Positions 9,723-19,759 of a stretch of 64,000 nucleotides of DNA are shown here, piece after piece. The notes under the pieces were generated by a model that worked only from the letters and a program-made list of their open reading frames with translations, ran no database searches and was not told where the DNA came from. The translations under genes were made by a program, and so were the position numbers. Origin of the DNA: Gammaproteobacteria bacterium (GTDB taxonomy: Bacteria; Pseudomonadota; Gammaproteobacteria; Pseudomonadales; Pseudohongiellaceae); the NCBI GenBank assembly GCA_002730035.1, contig PBYU01000061.1, forward strand, positions 48,617 to 112,616, read 5' to 3'. The stretch's first letter is position 1; each line of letters begins with the position of its first letter.

Positions 9723-10583
9723 CTATTCGTCCCGGTCACTTCTGATAACCAAGTCGTAGAGTTGATTCTTGCGGGCGCCAGTAATTTCGCTGGCAATGGC
9801 CACCGCGCGTTTGGTAGTGAGGTCACGGCGTAAACATGCCACCAGCTCTACCGCTTGTCGTAACTTGCGAGATTGAGCTTCCTGTTGCTGACAACCTGCC
9901 AGAACGATGACGAATTCACCCTTCTGCTGATCCCGGTCCTCTTGTAACCAAACCAGTGCCCCGGATGTATTGCCAACAAAATGGGATTCGAATTTCTTGG
10001 TCAGCTCCCGGCCAATAAAGATTCGCCGGTCGTCACCGAACACGGTTCCCAATGCGGCTATACATCCGATGATTCGATGTGGAGCTTCATAAAACACCAT
10101 AGAGCGTGATTCGTCCGCCAATTCTGTTAAGCGTTTGCTCCTGGCTTGCGCCTTCTTGGGTAAGAATCCCTCAAAGACGAATTTATCCGTCGGCAAACCG
10201 GCCACACTCAGGGCGGCAGTCACTGCACTGGCACCTGGAATTGGTAAAACGTTGATGCCCAAGTCACGAGCTTGCTTTACCAATTTATAGCCGGGATCAG
10301 AAATAAGAGGCGTTCCAGCATCGGAAATCAGAGCAATCGATTGTCCGGCTTGAATTTGTTGCAGTATCTTGCTGACTGCCGATTCGCTGCTGAAATCGTG
10401 GTACGCAACCAGCGGCACAGAATTCTTGAGCTTTTGCAATAATTTCCCGGAGTGACGCGTGTCTTCGGCGGCGATGCTGTCAACATTGGCCAGCACATCC
10501 ACGGCTCGCTGGGTCATATCACCGAGGTTGCCTATCGGCGTAGCCACTATGAAGAGCGTTCCGTATTGTTTCAATTTAGCCAA
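9723..10583 (-). CDS. rsmI: 16S rRNA (cytidine(1402)-2'-O)-methyltransferase RsmI
   Basis: Tetrapyrrole-methylase-fold enzyme that 2'-O-methylates C1402 of 16S rRNA. The 286-residue protein has the signature ATPIGNLGD at 14-22, AAEDTRHS, LISDAGTPLISDPGY near 100-114, and the VFYEAPHR motif. It is divergent from lpoA with 131 bases between start codons, and rnpB follows on the same strand. Confidence 0.97.
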   Translation of the reverse strand: MAKLKQYGTLFIVATPIGNLGDMTQRAVDVLANVDSIAAEDTRHSGKLLQKLKNSVPLVAYHDFSSESAVSKILQQIQAGQSIALISDAGTPLISDPGYKLVKQARDLGINVLPIPGASAVTAALSVAGLPTDKFVFEGFLPKKAQARSKRLTELADESRSMVFYEAPHRIIGCIAALGTVFGDDRRIFIGRELTKKFESHFVGNTSGALVWLQEDRDQQKGEFVIVLAGCQQQEAQSRKLRQAVELVACLRRDLTTKRAVAIASEITGARKNQLYDLVIRSDRDE

Positions 10584-10714
10584 AACCTCCGCGCAATTCG
10601 GCTCTATAGCCTGGTAGCATCATAGGGTCCTAAGATGATTTCTCTAAAAAATTGCCCATGCTCGATACTTGTATTAGTCTTTTTATTAATTCTTGCCATA
10701 CGCTCATTAAATTG

Positions 10715-12574
10715 ATGACAACTTTTCTATTGCCTGCATCGCACATTTTGGCCCGACTTGTCCTGACTGTATCCGTGGCTCTGGCAATTGCTTGTGCATC
10801 CAGCCCGCCCATTACAAATGTCGTGCTTCCCGCTGGGGAGTCTACAACAGAGTCTATTGATGGGCTATTGGCCGCTGCTCGGAGTCGTACCGGTGTCGCG
10901 CGAGTCCGTCTCGAAGTACAGGCGATAGAAGCCATGCTCGAGGCTGGACTCTACGAGCGTGCTGAGAGAGAAGTACAAGAATTCAATATTCCTGACGATC
11001 TACCTGCCGAATTAAATCTGCGATATGCAATGCTTAGAGCAAGGATTGATCTAAGTGCAAACCAAGCTGAACCAGCCCTGCGCTGGCTATCTGGCGCTTT
11101 AACCAGCAATTTGGAGGACCGTTCGCAATTGGGTATGGAGTATTACCGCTTGCTCGGGGACACCTTGCTCAGCACGGGCCAAGCTGCAGAAGCCGCCTTC
11201 GCTTATATGGAAATATCCTCAAACTTCTCAAACGGTGAAGATTCGGATGTGTTTGACAACATCTGGACTGCGCTAAATGGACTGGAAGAGTCAGAACTTT
11301 CTGCACTAGCTGACAGTGCGAGTAACTACGAGATGAGGGGATGGATTGAGCTGGCCAAGATAGTAAGAATTGAGCAATTCAGTATCAGGAGTCAGCTCGA
11401 CTCGATCGATCAATGGCGCCGTACCTGGGCACGCCATTCTGCGGTCAATCGGCTCCCGAACCAGTTCAATCTATTGCAACAAACCTGGAATCGACGACCT
11501 ACACACATAGCACTAATTCTTCCATTGCAGCAAGCTGCGGGAAACGCTATTCAAGAAGGCTTTCTGAGTGCCTACTACCAGGCGCTCGATATATCCAGAG
11601 AGGTGCCACGTATCTCGGTCTATGACAGCAGTAATGTCACCTCAGTTTACGGAATCTACGATGAAGCGGTAGCAAGTGGAGCAGACCTGGTCATTGGTCC
11701 TCTGAATAAGCAGCTAGTCAACCAACTAGCAGAATTACCCGAGCTTCCTATTAAAACACTGGCTCTGAATTACAGCGATTCAGCACCCATCGACCGGCTG
11801 AATCTGTTTCAGTTCGGATTGGCTCCGGAGGATGAAATAACTCAGGCGATTCAACTAGCCTGGAATGCCGGACACAGAAATGCGGCGATTGTCACACCGC
11901 AGTCCGAAGATTATCTGCAGCTGAAGAACTTCTTCGCCGAGTCATGGCTGTCCAGGGGTGGTGAACTGGTATCGCAGGAGACATTCAGCGGTGATAGCGA
12001 CTACGCCGAAGTCATCAAACGATTAGTGGCAATAGACTCCAGCGAAGCCCGCGCAGACCGATTGCTGGACCTACTTCCCAGGAACAACATGGAATTCACA
12101 CCGCGACGGCGCGAGGACATCGATTTCATTTTTCTCATCGCCAATCCGCGCCAGGGGCGACAGATTAAACCAACACTGGCCTTCTATTTCGCGGGGAATA
12201 TTCCTGTCTACGCCATGCCTTCAATTTATGATGGACAGACTAATCAGAGCGAGAATAGCGACCTGGAAGGTATTGTATTTACTGTTGAGCCCTGGGTACT
12301 GAACGAAGCCGATGCTCTGAAAATTGAAATAGACTCCAATCTCAGGCAGGCTCAGGGCCCATTACAACGCCTGCGAGCCATGGGAATCGATAGCTTTCGT
12401 CTATATCCAAGGCTGGATCAACTAGCCAATAGAGACTTGACTGCACTGCAGGGTACTACGGGAAAATTGATCATGTCAGCGGAACGACGCATCCGCCGAC
12501 TCCTTGAAGTTGCCCGCTTCGAGGATGGGTTGGCCAGGCAATATCGTGAGGAAAGTGCCGACTCCGGGAGTTAG
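10715..12574 (+). CDS. lpoA: Penicillin-binding protein activator LpoA (lipoprotein)
   Basis: Outer-membrane lipoprotein that activates PBP1a from the outside. From ATG 10715 the 619-residue product starts with a lipoprotein signal ending in lipobox LAIAC (Cys27). The frame is open back to TTG 10652 and ATG 10658, but those starts add 19-21 residues before the signal, so 10715 is preferred; no strong ribosome site separates the options. The N-terminal half is helical and TPR-like. The C-terminal half resembles a type 1 periplasmic-binding fold (HIALILPLQ near residue 265, VIGPLNKQ). It heads the conserved lpoA-yraN-diaA-dolP order. Confidence 0.9.
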   Translation: MTTFLLPASHILARLVLTVSVALAIACASSPPITNVVLPAGESTTESIDGLLAAARSRTGVARVRLEVQAIEAMLEAGLYERAEREVQEFNIPDDLPAELNLRYAMLRARIDLSANQAEPALRWLSGALTSNLEDRSQLGMEYYRLLGDTLLSTGQAAEAAFAYMEISSNFSNGEDSDVFDNIWTALNGLEESELSALADSASNYEMRGWIELAKIVRIEQFSIRSQLDSIDQWRRTWARHSAVNRLPNQFNLLQQTWNRRPTHIALILPLQQAAGNAIQEGFLSAYYQALDISREVPRISVYDSSNVTSVYGIYDEAVASGADLVIGPLNKQLVNQLAELPELPIKTLALNYSDSAPIDRLNLFQFGLAPEDEITQAIQLAWNAGHRNAAIVTPQSEDYLQLKNFFAESWLSRGGELVSQETFSGDSDYAEVIKRLVAIDSSEARADRLLDLLPRNNMEFTPRRREDIDFIFLIANPRQGRQIKPTLAFYFAGNIPVYAMPSIYDGQTNQSENSDLEGIVFTVEPWVLNEADALKIEIDSNLRQAQGPLQRLRAMGIDSFRLYPRLDQLANRDLTALQGTTGKLIMSAERRIRRLLEVARFEDGLARQYREESADSGS

Positions 12575-12603
12575 CCCGGAAATCCCTCAAACCATCATTT
12601 CAT

Positions 12604-13002
12604 TTGCTTACAAGGATGAGAGCTATAGTCAAGATCAATAACAAGCAGCTTTTTGGCAAGTCAATCGAGGCACTGGTCGCTCGAGAGTTACGCCAACAAG
12701 GTCTCAAACTAGTCAGCAATAATTACTATTGCCGTAGCGGCGAGATAGATCTGGTGATGTTCGAGCCACCCGGTCAGCTGGTGTTCGTCGAAGTACGCTA
12801 TCGAAATTCCAGTGGGTTTGGCACGGCGCTGGAGTCTGTCGAATTCAGGAAACAGCAAAAGCTGAAGCGTGCCGCGGCACATTTTCTCATGAGGTTTCCA
12901 AGCTTTAATCGCTATCCGGCTCGCTTCGATGTGGTAGCTGTAAGGCCTTTTGCTGGCCAGAAATTGCAGGATATCGATTGGATAAAAAATGCATTCAGTT
13001 GA
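12604..13002 (+). CDS. yraN: YraN family (UPF0102) putative endonuclease
   Basis: Small protein of the YraN/UPF0102 family with a restriction-endonuclease-like core; its biological role is not established. In 132 residues it shows the family pattern GEIDLVMFE (about 46-54) and VFVEVRYR (about 60-67), which carry the E/D-ExK-like residues. The frame opens with TTG at 12604; ATG at 12616 (128 residues) is the alternative, with AAGG directly in front at poor spacing, so the start is unresolved. It lies 29 bases after lpoA. Confidence 0.88.
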   Translation: MLTRMRAIVKINNKQLFGKSIEALVARELRQQGLKLVSNNYYCRSGEIDLVMFEPPGQLVFVEVRYRNSSGFGTALESVEFRKQQKLKRAAAHFLMRFPSFNRYPARFDVVAVRPFAGQKLQDIDWIKNAFS

Positions 13003-14456
<1,454 letters not shown>

Positions 14457-14480
14457 CTCACAAGCAGCAGAGCTTCGAAC

Positions 14481-14906
14481 TCACTTCACCAGACGCAGCG
14501 GTGGCTTCCTGGAGCCTGGCTCGGACTTCACGCCGCGGACACCTGAGCCAGGACCATCTGGCCCGGCCGGGTCCGTTGGATCGGGCAGAATCCCTTCAGT
14601 ATCGAAAATCATTCCCTGGCCATTTTCCTTCGCATAAATTCCCATGACGGCATTCACTGGAACATACACTCGTTTCGGTAATCCAGCAAAACGCCCATCG
14701 AAGTCTATAGACTGATTTCGAATCGACAGATTCTGCACCGCAGCTGGAGAAACGTTGAGAATAATCTGGCCGTCTTTAACATGTTCCTGTGGAACTTCCA
14801 CGCCTTCGGCGTAGGCATTGACCAGAATATAGGGAGTGCACTCATTCTCGAGGATCCATTCGTAGAGTGCGCGTATGATATAAGGCCGACTTGAAGTCAT
14901 GCTCAT
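14481..14906 (-). CDS. sspB: ClpXP protease specificity-enhancing factor SspB
   Basis: Adaptor that delivers ssrA-tagged peptides to ClpXP. The 141-residue product has the substrate-binding core (RPYIIRALYEWI near residue 7, NVSPAAVQNL, FAGLPKRVYVPV) then a flexible acidic Gly/Pro-rich linker. It ends in PPLRLVK, matching the SspB tail motif that docks on the ClpX zinc-binding domain. It is the last gene of the petABC-sspAB group, separated from sspA by a palindromic repeat, and converges with dolP. Confidence 0.95.
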   Translation of the reverse strand: MSMTSSRPYIIRALYEWILENECTPYILVNAYAEGVEVPQEHVKDGQIILNVSPAAVQNLSIRNQSIDFDGRFAGLPKRVYVPVNAVMGIYAKENGQGMIFDTEGILPDPTDPAGPDGPGSGVRGVKSEPGSRKPPLRLVK

Positions 14907-14944
14907 TGCGATTAGTCACTCACAGCCCTGGACAACTACTAGGA

Positions 14945-15016
14945 ACCCTCTGAACAAGCCTATGGCCAGAGCGGTCTTGCTGTGAGCAAGAGTGGTCATA
15001 GTCTTGTTCAGAGGGT
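14945..15016. repeat. Palindromic repeat element, ACCCTCTGAACAAG family, copy 1
   Basis: Two 24-base arms (14945-14968 and 14993-15016) are inverted with 22 of 24 positions pairing, the outer 14 perfectly. Between them sits a nested hairpin TCTTGCT-GTG-AGCAAGA (14975-14991). The element follows the sspA stop by 8 bases and lies before sspB. The same core recurs at 46442 and, with one change, at 63733. No T-tract follows, so it is not a standard terminator; it resembles a REP/BIME-like element. Confidence 0.75.
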
Positions 15017-15024
15017 CTCGGTCC

Positions 15025-15657
15025 CTAGACCATTTCCTTCTCTTGCTCAGACAGACTGGCCATCACCGATTCTCGCTCAAACAATCGGCCACGATAATCC
15101 AGCAAGGGTTTGGTAGTCTTGTTTTTGGGTAATTCAATACCCATGATGGGTAATCGCCATAGTATGGGAGTAACACAGCAATCCACTATTGTGAATTCAT
15201 CATTCATAAAGTAGGGCTTCTCTCCGAATATCGGCGCTATGGATATTAGACTTTCCCGTAACTCTTTGCGCATCTTCTCCAACTGTGATGGCGTCCCGGT
15301 GCCAGCCATGATCGGATCCACCAGATTACACCAATCCTTCATGATGCGATAAATCCATAGTCGACTTTGCGCCCTGGCCACGGGATAGACGGGGAACAAT
15401 GGTGGATGCGGAAACCGCTCGTCTAAATACTCCATCATGATGTCGGCCTCATAAAGAACCAGATCCCGGTCCACCAGAGTAGGGAGCGTGTTATAAGGAT
15501 TTAGTGTCGCCAGGTCTTCCGGTTTGCTGTCAGGGTCAACGTCGATAGTTTCTACTGTTACCCCCTTCTCGGCCAGAACGATGCGCACACGATGGCTGTA
15601 ATGACTCGTTCCATCTGAATAAAATATCATGGAAGATCTCTTCGCGACCACACCCAT
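15025..15657 (-). CDS. sspA: Stringent starvation protein A SspA
   Basis: RNA-polymerase-associated protein with a glutathione-S-transferase fold, induced by starvation in E. coli. In 210 residues it has a thioredoxin-like N-terminal domain (IFYSDGTSHYSHRVR near 11-25, NPYNTLPTLVDRD) and a helical C-terminal domain with FFMND-like YFMNDEFTIVDCC. It lies 53 bases after the cytochrome b/c1 gene, the order found in many beta- and gammaproteobacteria. Confidence 0.95.
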   Translation of the reverse strand: MGVVAKRSSMIFYSDGTSHYSHRVRIVLAEKGVTVETIDVDPDSKPEDLATLNPYNTLPTLVDRDLVLYEADIMMEYLDERFPHPPLFPVYPVARAQSRLWIYRIMKDWCNLVDPIMAGTGTPSQLEKMRKELRESLISIAPIFGEKPYFMNDEFTIVDCCVTPILWRLPIMGIELPKNKTTKPLLDYRGRLFERESVMASLSEQEKEMV

Positions 15658-15710
15658 AATTAGTCCTCTGTGACTGATTGCTTGTTAATTGTCTGTTCGG
15701 TGTTTAACTT

Positions 15711-17780
15711 CTAATGGTAGTCTTTCATGAATTCCCGACCCATCAGTGCCGAGAGAACATAGAGAACGCTGAGAAATGCCAGCACCCAGATGCCAATACT
15801 TTGCCGCCGATCTCTAATCGGTTCACCAATGTAGTAGAGAAAATTAACCAGATCGGCGACTGCGTCATCAAATTCTGCTTCAGCCAAGGAACCGCTACCT
15901 TCAACATAATGTAACTCGCATTGGGCCGGATCACCGGAACCATGATCGTCGCAGGTAACATCTCCCTGAAGTTCATACAAGACGTTGGGCATCGCTACAT
16001 TCGGGAAAATCTTGTTATTGGTCCCGAACGGCCGGCTTGGATCGTTGTAAAACGATTTGAGATAGGAATATAACCAATCTGCGCTATGTACCCTGCCGGC
16101 AAGCGTCAGATCTGGAGGTGCCGCGCTGAAATACTGCTCCGCTCTATCTTTCGATAACGATGTTTCTATCAGGTCACCAATTAGCGATCCATCAAACACC
16201 AGGTTCTCCAACACCTGCTCGTGAGGAATCTCCAGATCATCTGCAGTCCGCTCGTATCGCGCGTATCCCAGGGCGTGACAGCTCACACAATAGTTCATGT
16301 AGTACTTGAATCCACGCTGCAGAGAATCCTTATCATCGTAGTCTGTTTCCACGTGCTCCAGATCAAGATTGCCTGCTGAGGCTGCTTCCGCGCTGCCTGA
16401 CACCAACATCAATGGCAACACAACCAGCAGAATCAGCAGCACGATACTGCCGATGAGTTGGGGTGCGCTGATCCATTGACCGGTAACCCGCTCAGGAGTT
16501 GCTGTCGTCTTTTCGGCACGCGTATACCACGGCATGGCGATGAAATAGGCGAAGTAGACAACTGTCATTATCTGGGCGAGCAGCGTTTTTGCTGGACTGA
16601 CGGCTTGAGTTCCTAGCACTGCGAGAACAAGGAAACTGACCACAAACATGAGCAAGGCAATGCGGCTGTACCAGCCTTTATAGCGCATGGATTTGGCCGG
16701 ACTCTTGTCCAACCAGGGCACTACAAAAAGTATGGCAATAGAGCCGAACATCACCAGCATGCCCCAGAAACTCGAGTCGATACCGAACAGCGGAATCGTG
16801 ACTGCCCGCAGCATGGAATAGAATGGGGTGTAATACCAGACGGGAGGAACATGCTCAGGTGTTTGCAGGGAATTTGCTTCCTGAAAGTTAGGCACCTCGA
16901 GGAAGTAGCCACCCATTTCCGGCGCGAAGAAGACAATGGCGCAGAATACAAACAGAAACAGAATCACCATTGGCAGATCATGATACATCGTGTAGTAGGG
17001 ATGAAAGGGAACTCCGTCCACTGGTATGCCATCAGGACCCTTGTTCTTCTTGATCTCAATTCCATCGGGGTTGTTGGAGCCGACTTCATGTAGCGCCAGT
17101 ATGTGCACTACCACCAGAGCAAGCAGCACGATGGGTAAGGCGACAACGTGCAGCGCGAAGAATCGATTGAGAGTGGCGCCGGAAATCAGGTAATCGCCAC
17201 GGATCCAGATGAGGAGATCTTCTCCAATTAGGGGAATAGACCCGAACAGAGAAACAATCACGTTTGCTCCCCAATAAGACAACTGGCCCCATGGCAGGAT
17301 GTAACCCGTGAAGCCTGACGCCATCAGCACAACGTAGATGACCATTCCAACGACCCAGAGCAATTCTCGCGGTCGCTGATAAGAACCGTACATCAGCCCT
17401 TTAAACATATGGATGTAGACTACAAAAAAGAAAGCAGAAGCACCGGTGGAATGCAGATACCTCAGCATCCATCCGTACTCCACATCCCGCATGATGTATT
17501 CAACGGAAGCAAATGCTCCTTCAGCACTGGCGGTGTAATTCATGGTCAACCAGACGCCCGTGAGCAATTGAATAACCAGTACCAGTAATGCCAATACACC
17601 GAAGAAATACCAGAAATTGAAATTCTTCGGCGCGTAGTACTCGCTCATATGTTTCTTCCAGGCTCCAACTATCGGCAATCTGGCATCGATCCAGTCTACA
17701 AGACCGATTAGTGCTGACATGAAGCGTCCGGGTTTTTTGCTTGCTTCCACGCTACTCTCTGTACTACTCACGTCGCTCAT
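15711..17780 (-). CDS. Fused ubiquinol-cytochrome c reductase cytochrome b/c1 polypeptide
   Basis: One 689-residue reading frame carries both membrane subunits of respiratory complex III. Residues 1 to about 425 are cytochrome b: haem-ligand histidines H110/H124 and H211/H226, and PVWY at 313-316 in the Qo site. Residues about 440-468 form a hydrophobic stretch ending in AEAASA that looks like the former cytochrome c1 signal peptide. Residues about 470-689 are cytochrome c1: haem site CVSCH at 498-502, probable ligand Met597 in VAMPNV, C-terminal anchor at 662-680. In Bradyrhizobium the analogous fbcH product is cleaved after translation, and the same processing is likely. Most gammaproteobacteria have separate petB and petC. 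The ATG overlaps petA by four bases. Confidence 0.95.
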   Translation of the reverse strand: MSDVSSTESSVEASKKPGRFMSALIGLVDWIDARLPIVGAWKKHMSEYYAPKNFNFWYFFGVLALLVLVIQLLTGVWLTMNYTASAEGAFASVEYIMRDVEYGWMLRYLHSTGASAFFFVVYIHMFKGLMYGSYQRPRELLWVVGMVIYVVLMASGFTGYILPWGQLSYWGANVIVSLFGSIPLIGEDLLIWIRGDYLISGATLNRFFALHVVALPIVLLALVVVHILALHEVGSNNPDGIEIKKNKGPDGIPVDGVPFHPYYTMYHDLPMVILFLFVFCAIVFFAPEMGGYFLEVPNFQEANSLQTPEHVPPVWYYTPFYSMLRAVTIPLFGIDSSFWGMLVMFGSIAILFVVPWLDKSPAKSMRYKGWYSRIALLMFVVSFLVLAVLGTQAVSPAKTLLAQIMTVVYFAYFIAMPWYTRAEKTTATPERVTGQWISAPQLIGSIVLLILLVVLPLMLVSGSAEAASAGNLDLEHVETDYDDKDSLQRGFKYYMNYCVSCHALGYARYERTADDLEIPHEQVLENLVFDGSLIGDLIETSLSKDRAEQYFSAAPPDLTLAGRVHSADWLYSYLKSFYNDPSRPFGTNNKIFPNVAMPNVLYELQGDVTCDDHGSGDPAQCELHYVEGSGSLAEAEFDDAVADLVNFLYYIGEPIRDRRQSIGIWVLAFLSVLYVLSALMGREFMKDYH

Positions 17781-18379
17781 GCCGCGTTCTCCTCATCGAT
17801 GCCAATCACCAACACGTCGTCACCCTCGAATGAATGCGGAGGAACCTGCATATTCCGTGAAGCGGGTGCTCCACTATAAACACGACCAGCCAGATCAAAG
17901 CGAGATCCGTGGCAAGGACAGAAGAATCCGCCGCGCCATTCGGTATCGAAAGGCTCCGGGCGTAACTCGATATGCGGGGTTGGAGAACAAAACAGGTGTG
18001 GGCAAAGGCCGACCAGTACCACGATCTCAGGAGTTCGAGAACGAGTTTCATTCTGTGCATACGCAGGTTGTTCATCATCCTGGGAATCCGGGTCCGCCAG
18101 TCTGTCTGTATCTTCGTTTAATGCACTCAAAGCTTCCGAGCTACGCTTAATCACGAAGATGGGTCGACCACGCCAGGCCGGGATCGGTCCCAGCATTTCA
18201 CCTACCTGTAATCGACTAATATCGATTCTGACTGGCGCACCAGCGGCACGCGCCTTAGCACTGGGACTCCAGGAACCAACAAAGGGGACAGCAGCCCCCA
18301 CGACCCCTGCGGCACCAACCACTGAAGTCGAACCCACAAGAAACCGTCTACGGCCAGTATCAGTACTGTCGTCAGTCAC
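17777..18379 (-). CDS. petA: Ubiquinol-cytochrome c reductase Rieske iron-sulfur subunit
   Basis: Rieske [2Fe-2S] protein of the bc1 complex. The 200-residue product has a twin-arginine signal (GRRRFLVG near 9-16) with the membrane helix at about 17-36. Cluster ligands are C126, H128, C154 and H157, with C131 and C156 placed for the disulfide. The first box reads CPHLFC rather than the usual CTHLGC, with Phe in place of Gly. The start is GTG at 18379, supported by AAGGAG nine bases upstream. It is first in petA-petBC-sspA-sspB. Confidence 0.95.
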   Translation of the reverse strand: MTDDSTDTGRRRFLVGSTSVVGAAGVVGAAVPFVGSWSPSAKARAAGAPVRIDISRLQVGEMLGPIPAWRGRPIFVIKRSSEALSALNEDTDRLADPDSQDDEQPAYAQNETRSRTPEIVVLVGLCPHLFCSPTPHIELRPEPFDTEWRGGFFCPCHGSRFDLAGRVYSGAPASRNMQVPPHSFEGDDVLVIGIDEENAA

Positions 18380-18482
18380 CTTACTTTTCTCCTTGAGAAC
18401 ACGCTTTGTTCAATTGAATCATCCGTATCGGATGGCAATTTCTCCACACTGGGTGGCACTAATTTCCACATAAATGTCCACA

Positions 18483-18504
18483 TGTCGCGACACATTTCTG
18501 TATA
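18483..18504 (-). promoter_or_regulatory. Possible petA promoter -10 with palindromic operator-like site
   Basis: On the minus strand TATACA (18504-18499) could be a -10 element, with only a weak -35 (TTCATC) 17 bases upstream. Just downstream, around the predicted start point, is the perfect 10-base palindrome TGTCGCGACA (18492-18483). The rest of the gap from petA to the rpsI terminator (18505-18652) shows nothing else recognisable. Confidence 0.3.
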
Positions 18505-18652
18505 AAGCAGCAGGGATGGGTGATGAATCCTTTTCAGGTCTGCAAAACCGCGGGAATTCTAGTCAATTTTGACTTTTTTTTCAAGTGGGGGTGACCCCAA
18601 TAAGTGCCGTATTCCATTGATATTTATAAGTAATAATTTATTTTCTTACCTC

Positions 18653-18692
18653 AAAAAAAAACGTCGATCTCCTGCCTTGGAGTCGACGTTTT
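18653..18692 (-). terminator. Rho-independent terminator after rpsI
   Basis: On the minus strand a hairpin with outer arms ACGTCGA/TCGACGT (18661-18667 and 18683-18689), inner arms CTCC/GGAG and a six-base loop is followed by nine T residues (complement of A18653-18661). It ends the rplM-rpsI transcript, making petA a separate transcription unit. Confidence 0.88.
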
Positions 18693-18709
18693 CTGTTTTA
18701 CTTCCACTA

Positions 18710-19102
18710 TTACCGCTTCGAGAATTGAGGCTTCTTGCGAGCTTTCCGCAGACCCACTTTCTTGCGCTCTACCTCACGTGCATCTCGAGTCACAAAGCCA
18801 GCTTTGCGCAGTGTCGGCTTCAACTCACCATCGTATTCCATCAACGCGCGAGTGATACCGTGACGAATCGCTCCGGCCTGTCCAAAGCTTCCACCGCCCC
18901 TGACCGAGACATTGATATCAAACTTCTTAGTCATCTCCACCAACTCGAGTGGTTGACGAACGATCATGCGAGCTACTTCACGACCAAAATACCCGTCCAG
19001 GGGACGACGATTAACAGTGATCTCACCCTTGCCACTGGTCAGATAAACTCTTGCCGTAGAGGTCTTGCGGCGACCCGTACCATAATATTGCGAAGTTGCC
19101 AT
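18710..19102 (-). CDS. rpsI: 30S ribosomal protein S9
   Basis: Small-subunit protein whose basic C-terminal tail reaches the P-site tRNA. The 130-residue product has [14 protein letters not shown] near 8-21, the glycine-rich [14 protein letters not shown] near 69-82 and the conserved lysine/arginine tail ending SKR. It lies 27 bases after rplM and is followed by a strong terminator. Confidence 0.99.
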   Translation of the reverse strand: MATSQYYGTGRRKTSTARVYLTSGKGEITVNRRPLDGYFGREVARMIVRQPLELVEMTKKFDINVSVRGGGSFGQAGAIRHGITRALMEYDGELKPTLRKAGFVTRDAREVERKKVGLRKARKKPQFSKR

Positions 19103-19129
19103 TTGCCTTTATCGATCTCTTCTGTATCT

Positions 19130-19558
19130 TTACAGTTGAATAGTCTGTGGTTGCTGTGCAGAGTGCGGATGTTCTGTGCCAGCATAGACCTTGAGTTTCT
19201 TGAACATTGCCCGGCCCAGTGGTGTACGCGGCAGCATGCCTTTAACGGCTAGCTTTACTACTTTCTCTGGTGCTCTTTCCAGCAGATTCTCAAAGGAAAT
19301 GGACTTCAATCCGCCGGGAAATCCGGAATGGCCGTGATACATCTTGTCAGTAGTCTTGTTGCCGGTGACTCTCACCTTATCGGCATTGATCACAACAACG
19401 AAGTCTCCGGTATCTACATGCGGGGTATATTCGGCCTTGTGTTTGCCACGCAATCGGGTCGCAATGGCGGTAGCCATGCGGCCTAGCGTCTGTCCTTCCG
19501 CATCCACGAGTAGCCAGTTCTGGGCGACTTCATGGGGTTTTGCACTATAAGTCTTCAT
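19130..19558 (-). CDS. rplM: 50S ribosomal protein L13
   Basis: Large-subunit assembly protein of 142 residues, the E. coli length, starting [10 protein letters not shown] and containing [33 protein letters not shown] and [13 protein letters not shown]. The frame stays open upstream to 19615, but ATG 19558 matches the family start. The upstream leader to zapE (19559-19759) has a small CGAGG-CATT-CCTCG hairpin (19674-19687), of uncertain relevance to L13 autoregulation. Confidence 0.98.
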   Translation of the reverse strand: MKTYSAKPHEVAQNWLLVDAEGQTLGRMATAIATRLRGKHKAEYTPHVDTGDFVVVINADKVRVTGNKTTDKMYHGHSGFPGGLKSISFENLLERAPEKVVKLAVKGMLPRTPLGRAMFKKLKVYAGTEHPHSAQQPQTIQL

Positions 19559-19759
19559 CGCATGAATTATGGGCATAAGTTCAGGGAGCGCGAATACTAC
19601 CGGAGAGACTACCAATATTCAAGAGTTCAGACCCGAAAAATGACCAGATGTGGATGCTTTCCGGCCGATTCGGCGAGGCATTCCTCGACCGGTTCAGCCG
19701 CTGCTGAAATCAGCAAAAACCGAGCGAATCATTCACCGTTAAAACGGGGTTGCTCAGGG

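Noticed and set aside
9347..9826. ORFs on both strands over 9347-9826.
   Set aside because: They overlap the RNase P RNA core and are incompatible with its conserved structure.
14945..15016. Interpretation of the palindrome as a rho-independent terminator of sspA.
   Set aside because: No T-tract on either strand, and related copies occur elsewhere, so a repeat family explains it better.
19559..19759. Possible L13-type autoregulatory leader upstream of rplM.
   Set aside because: Only a 5-bp CGAGG/CCTCG hairpin is visible; too weak to call a regulatory RNA.
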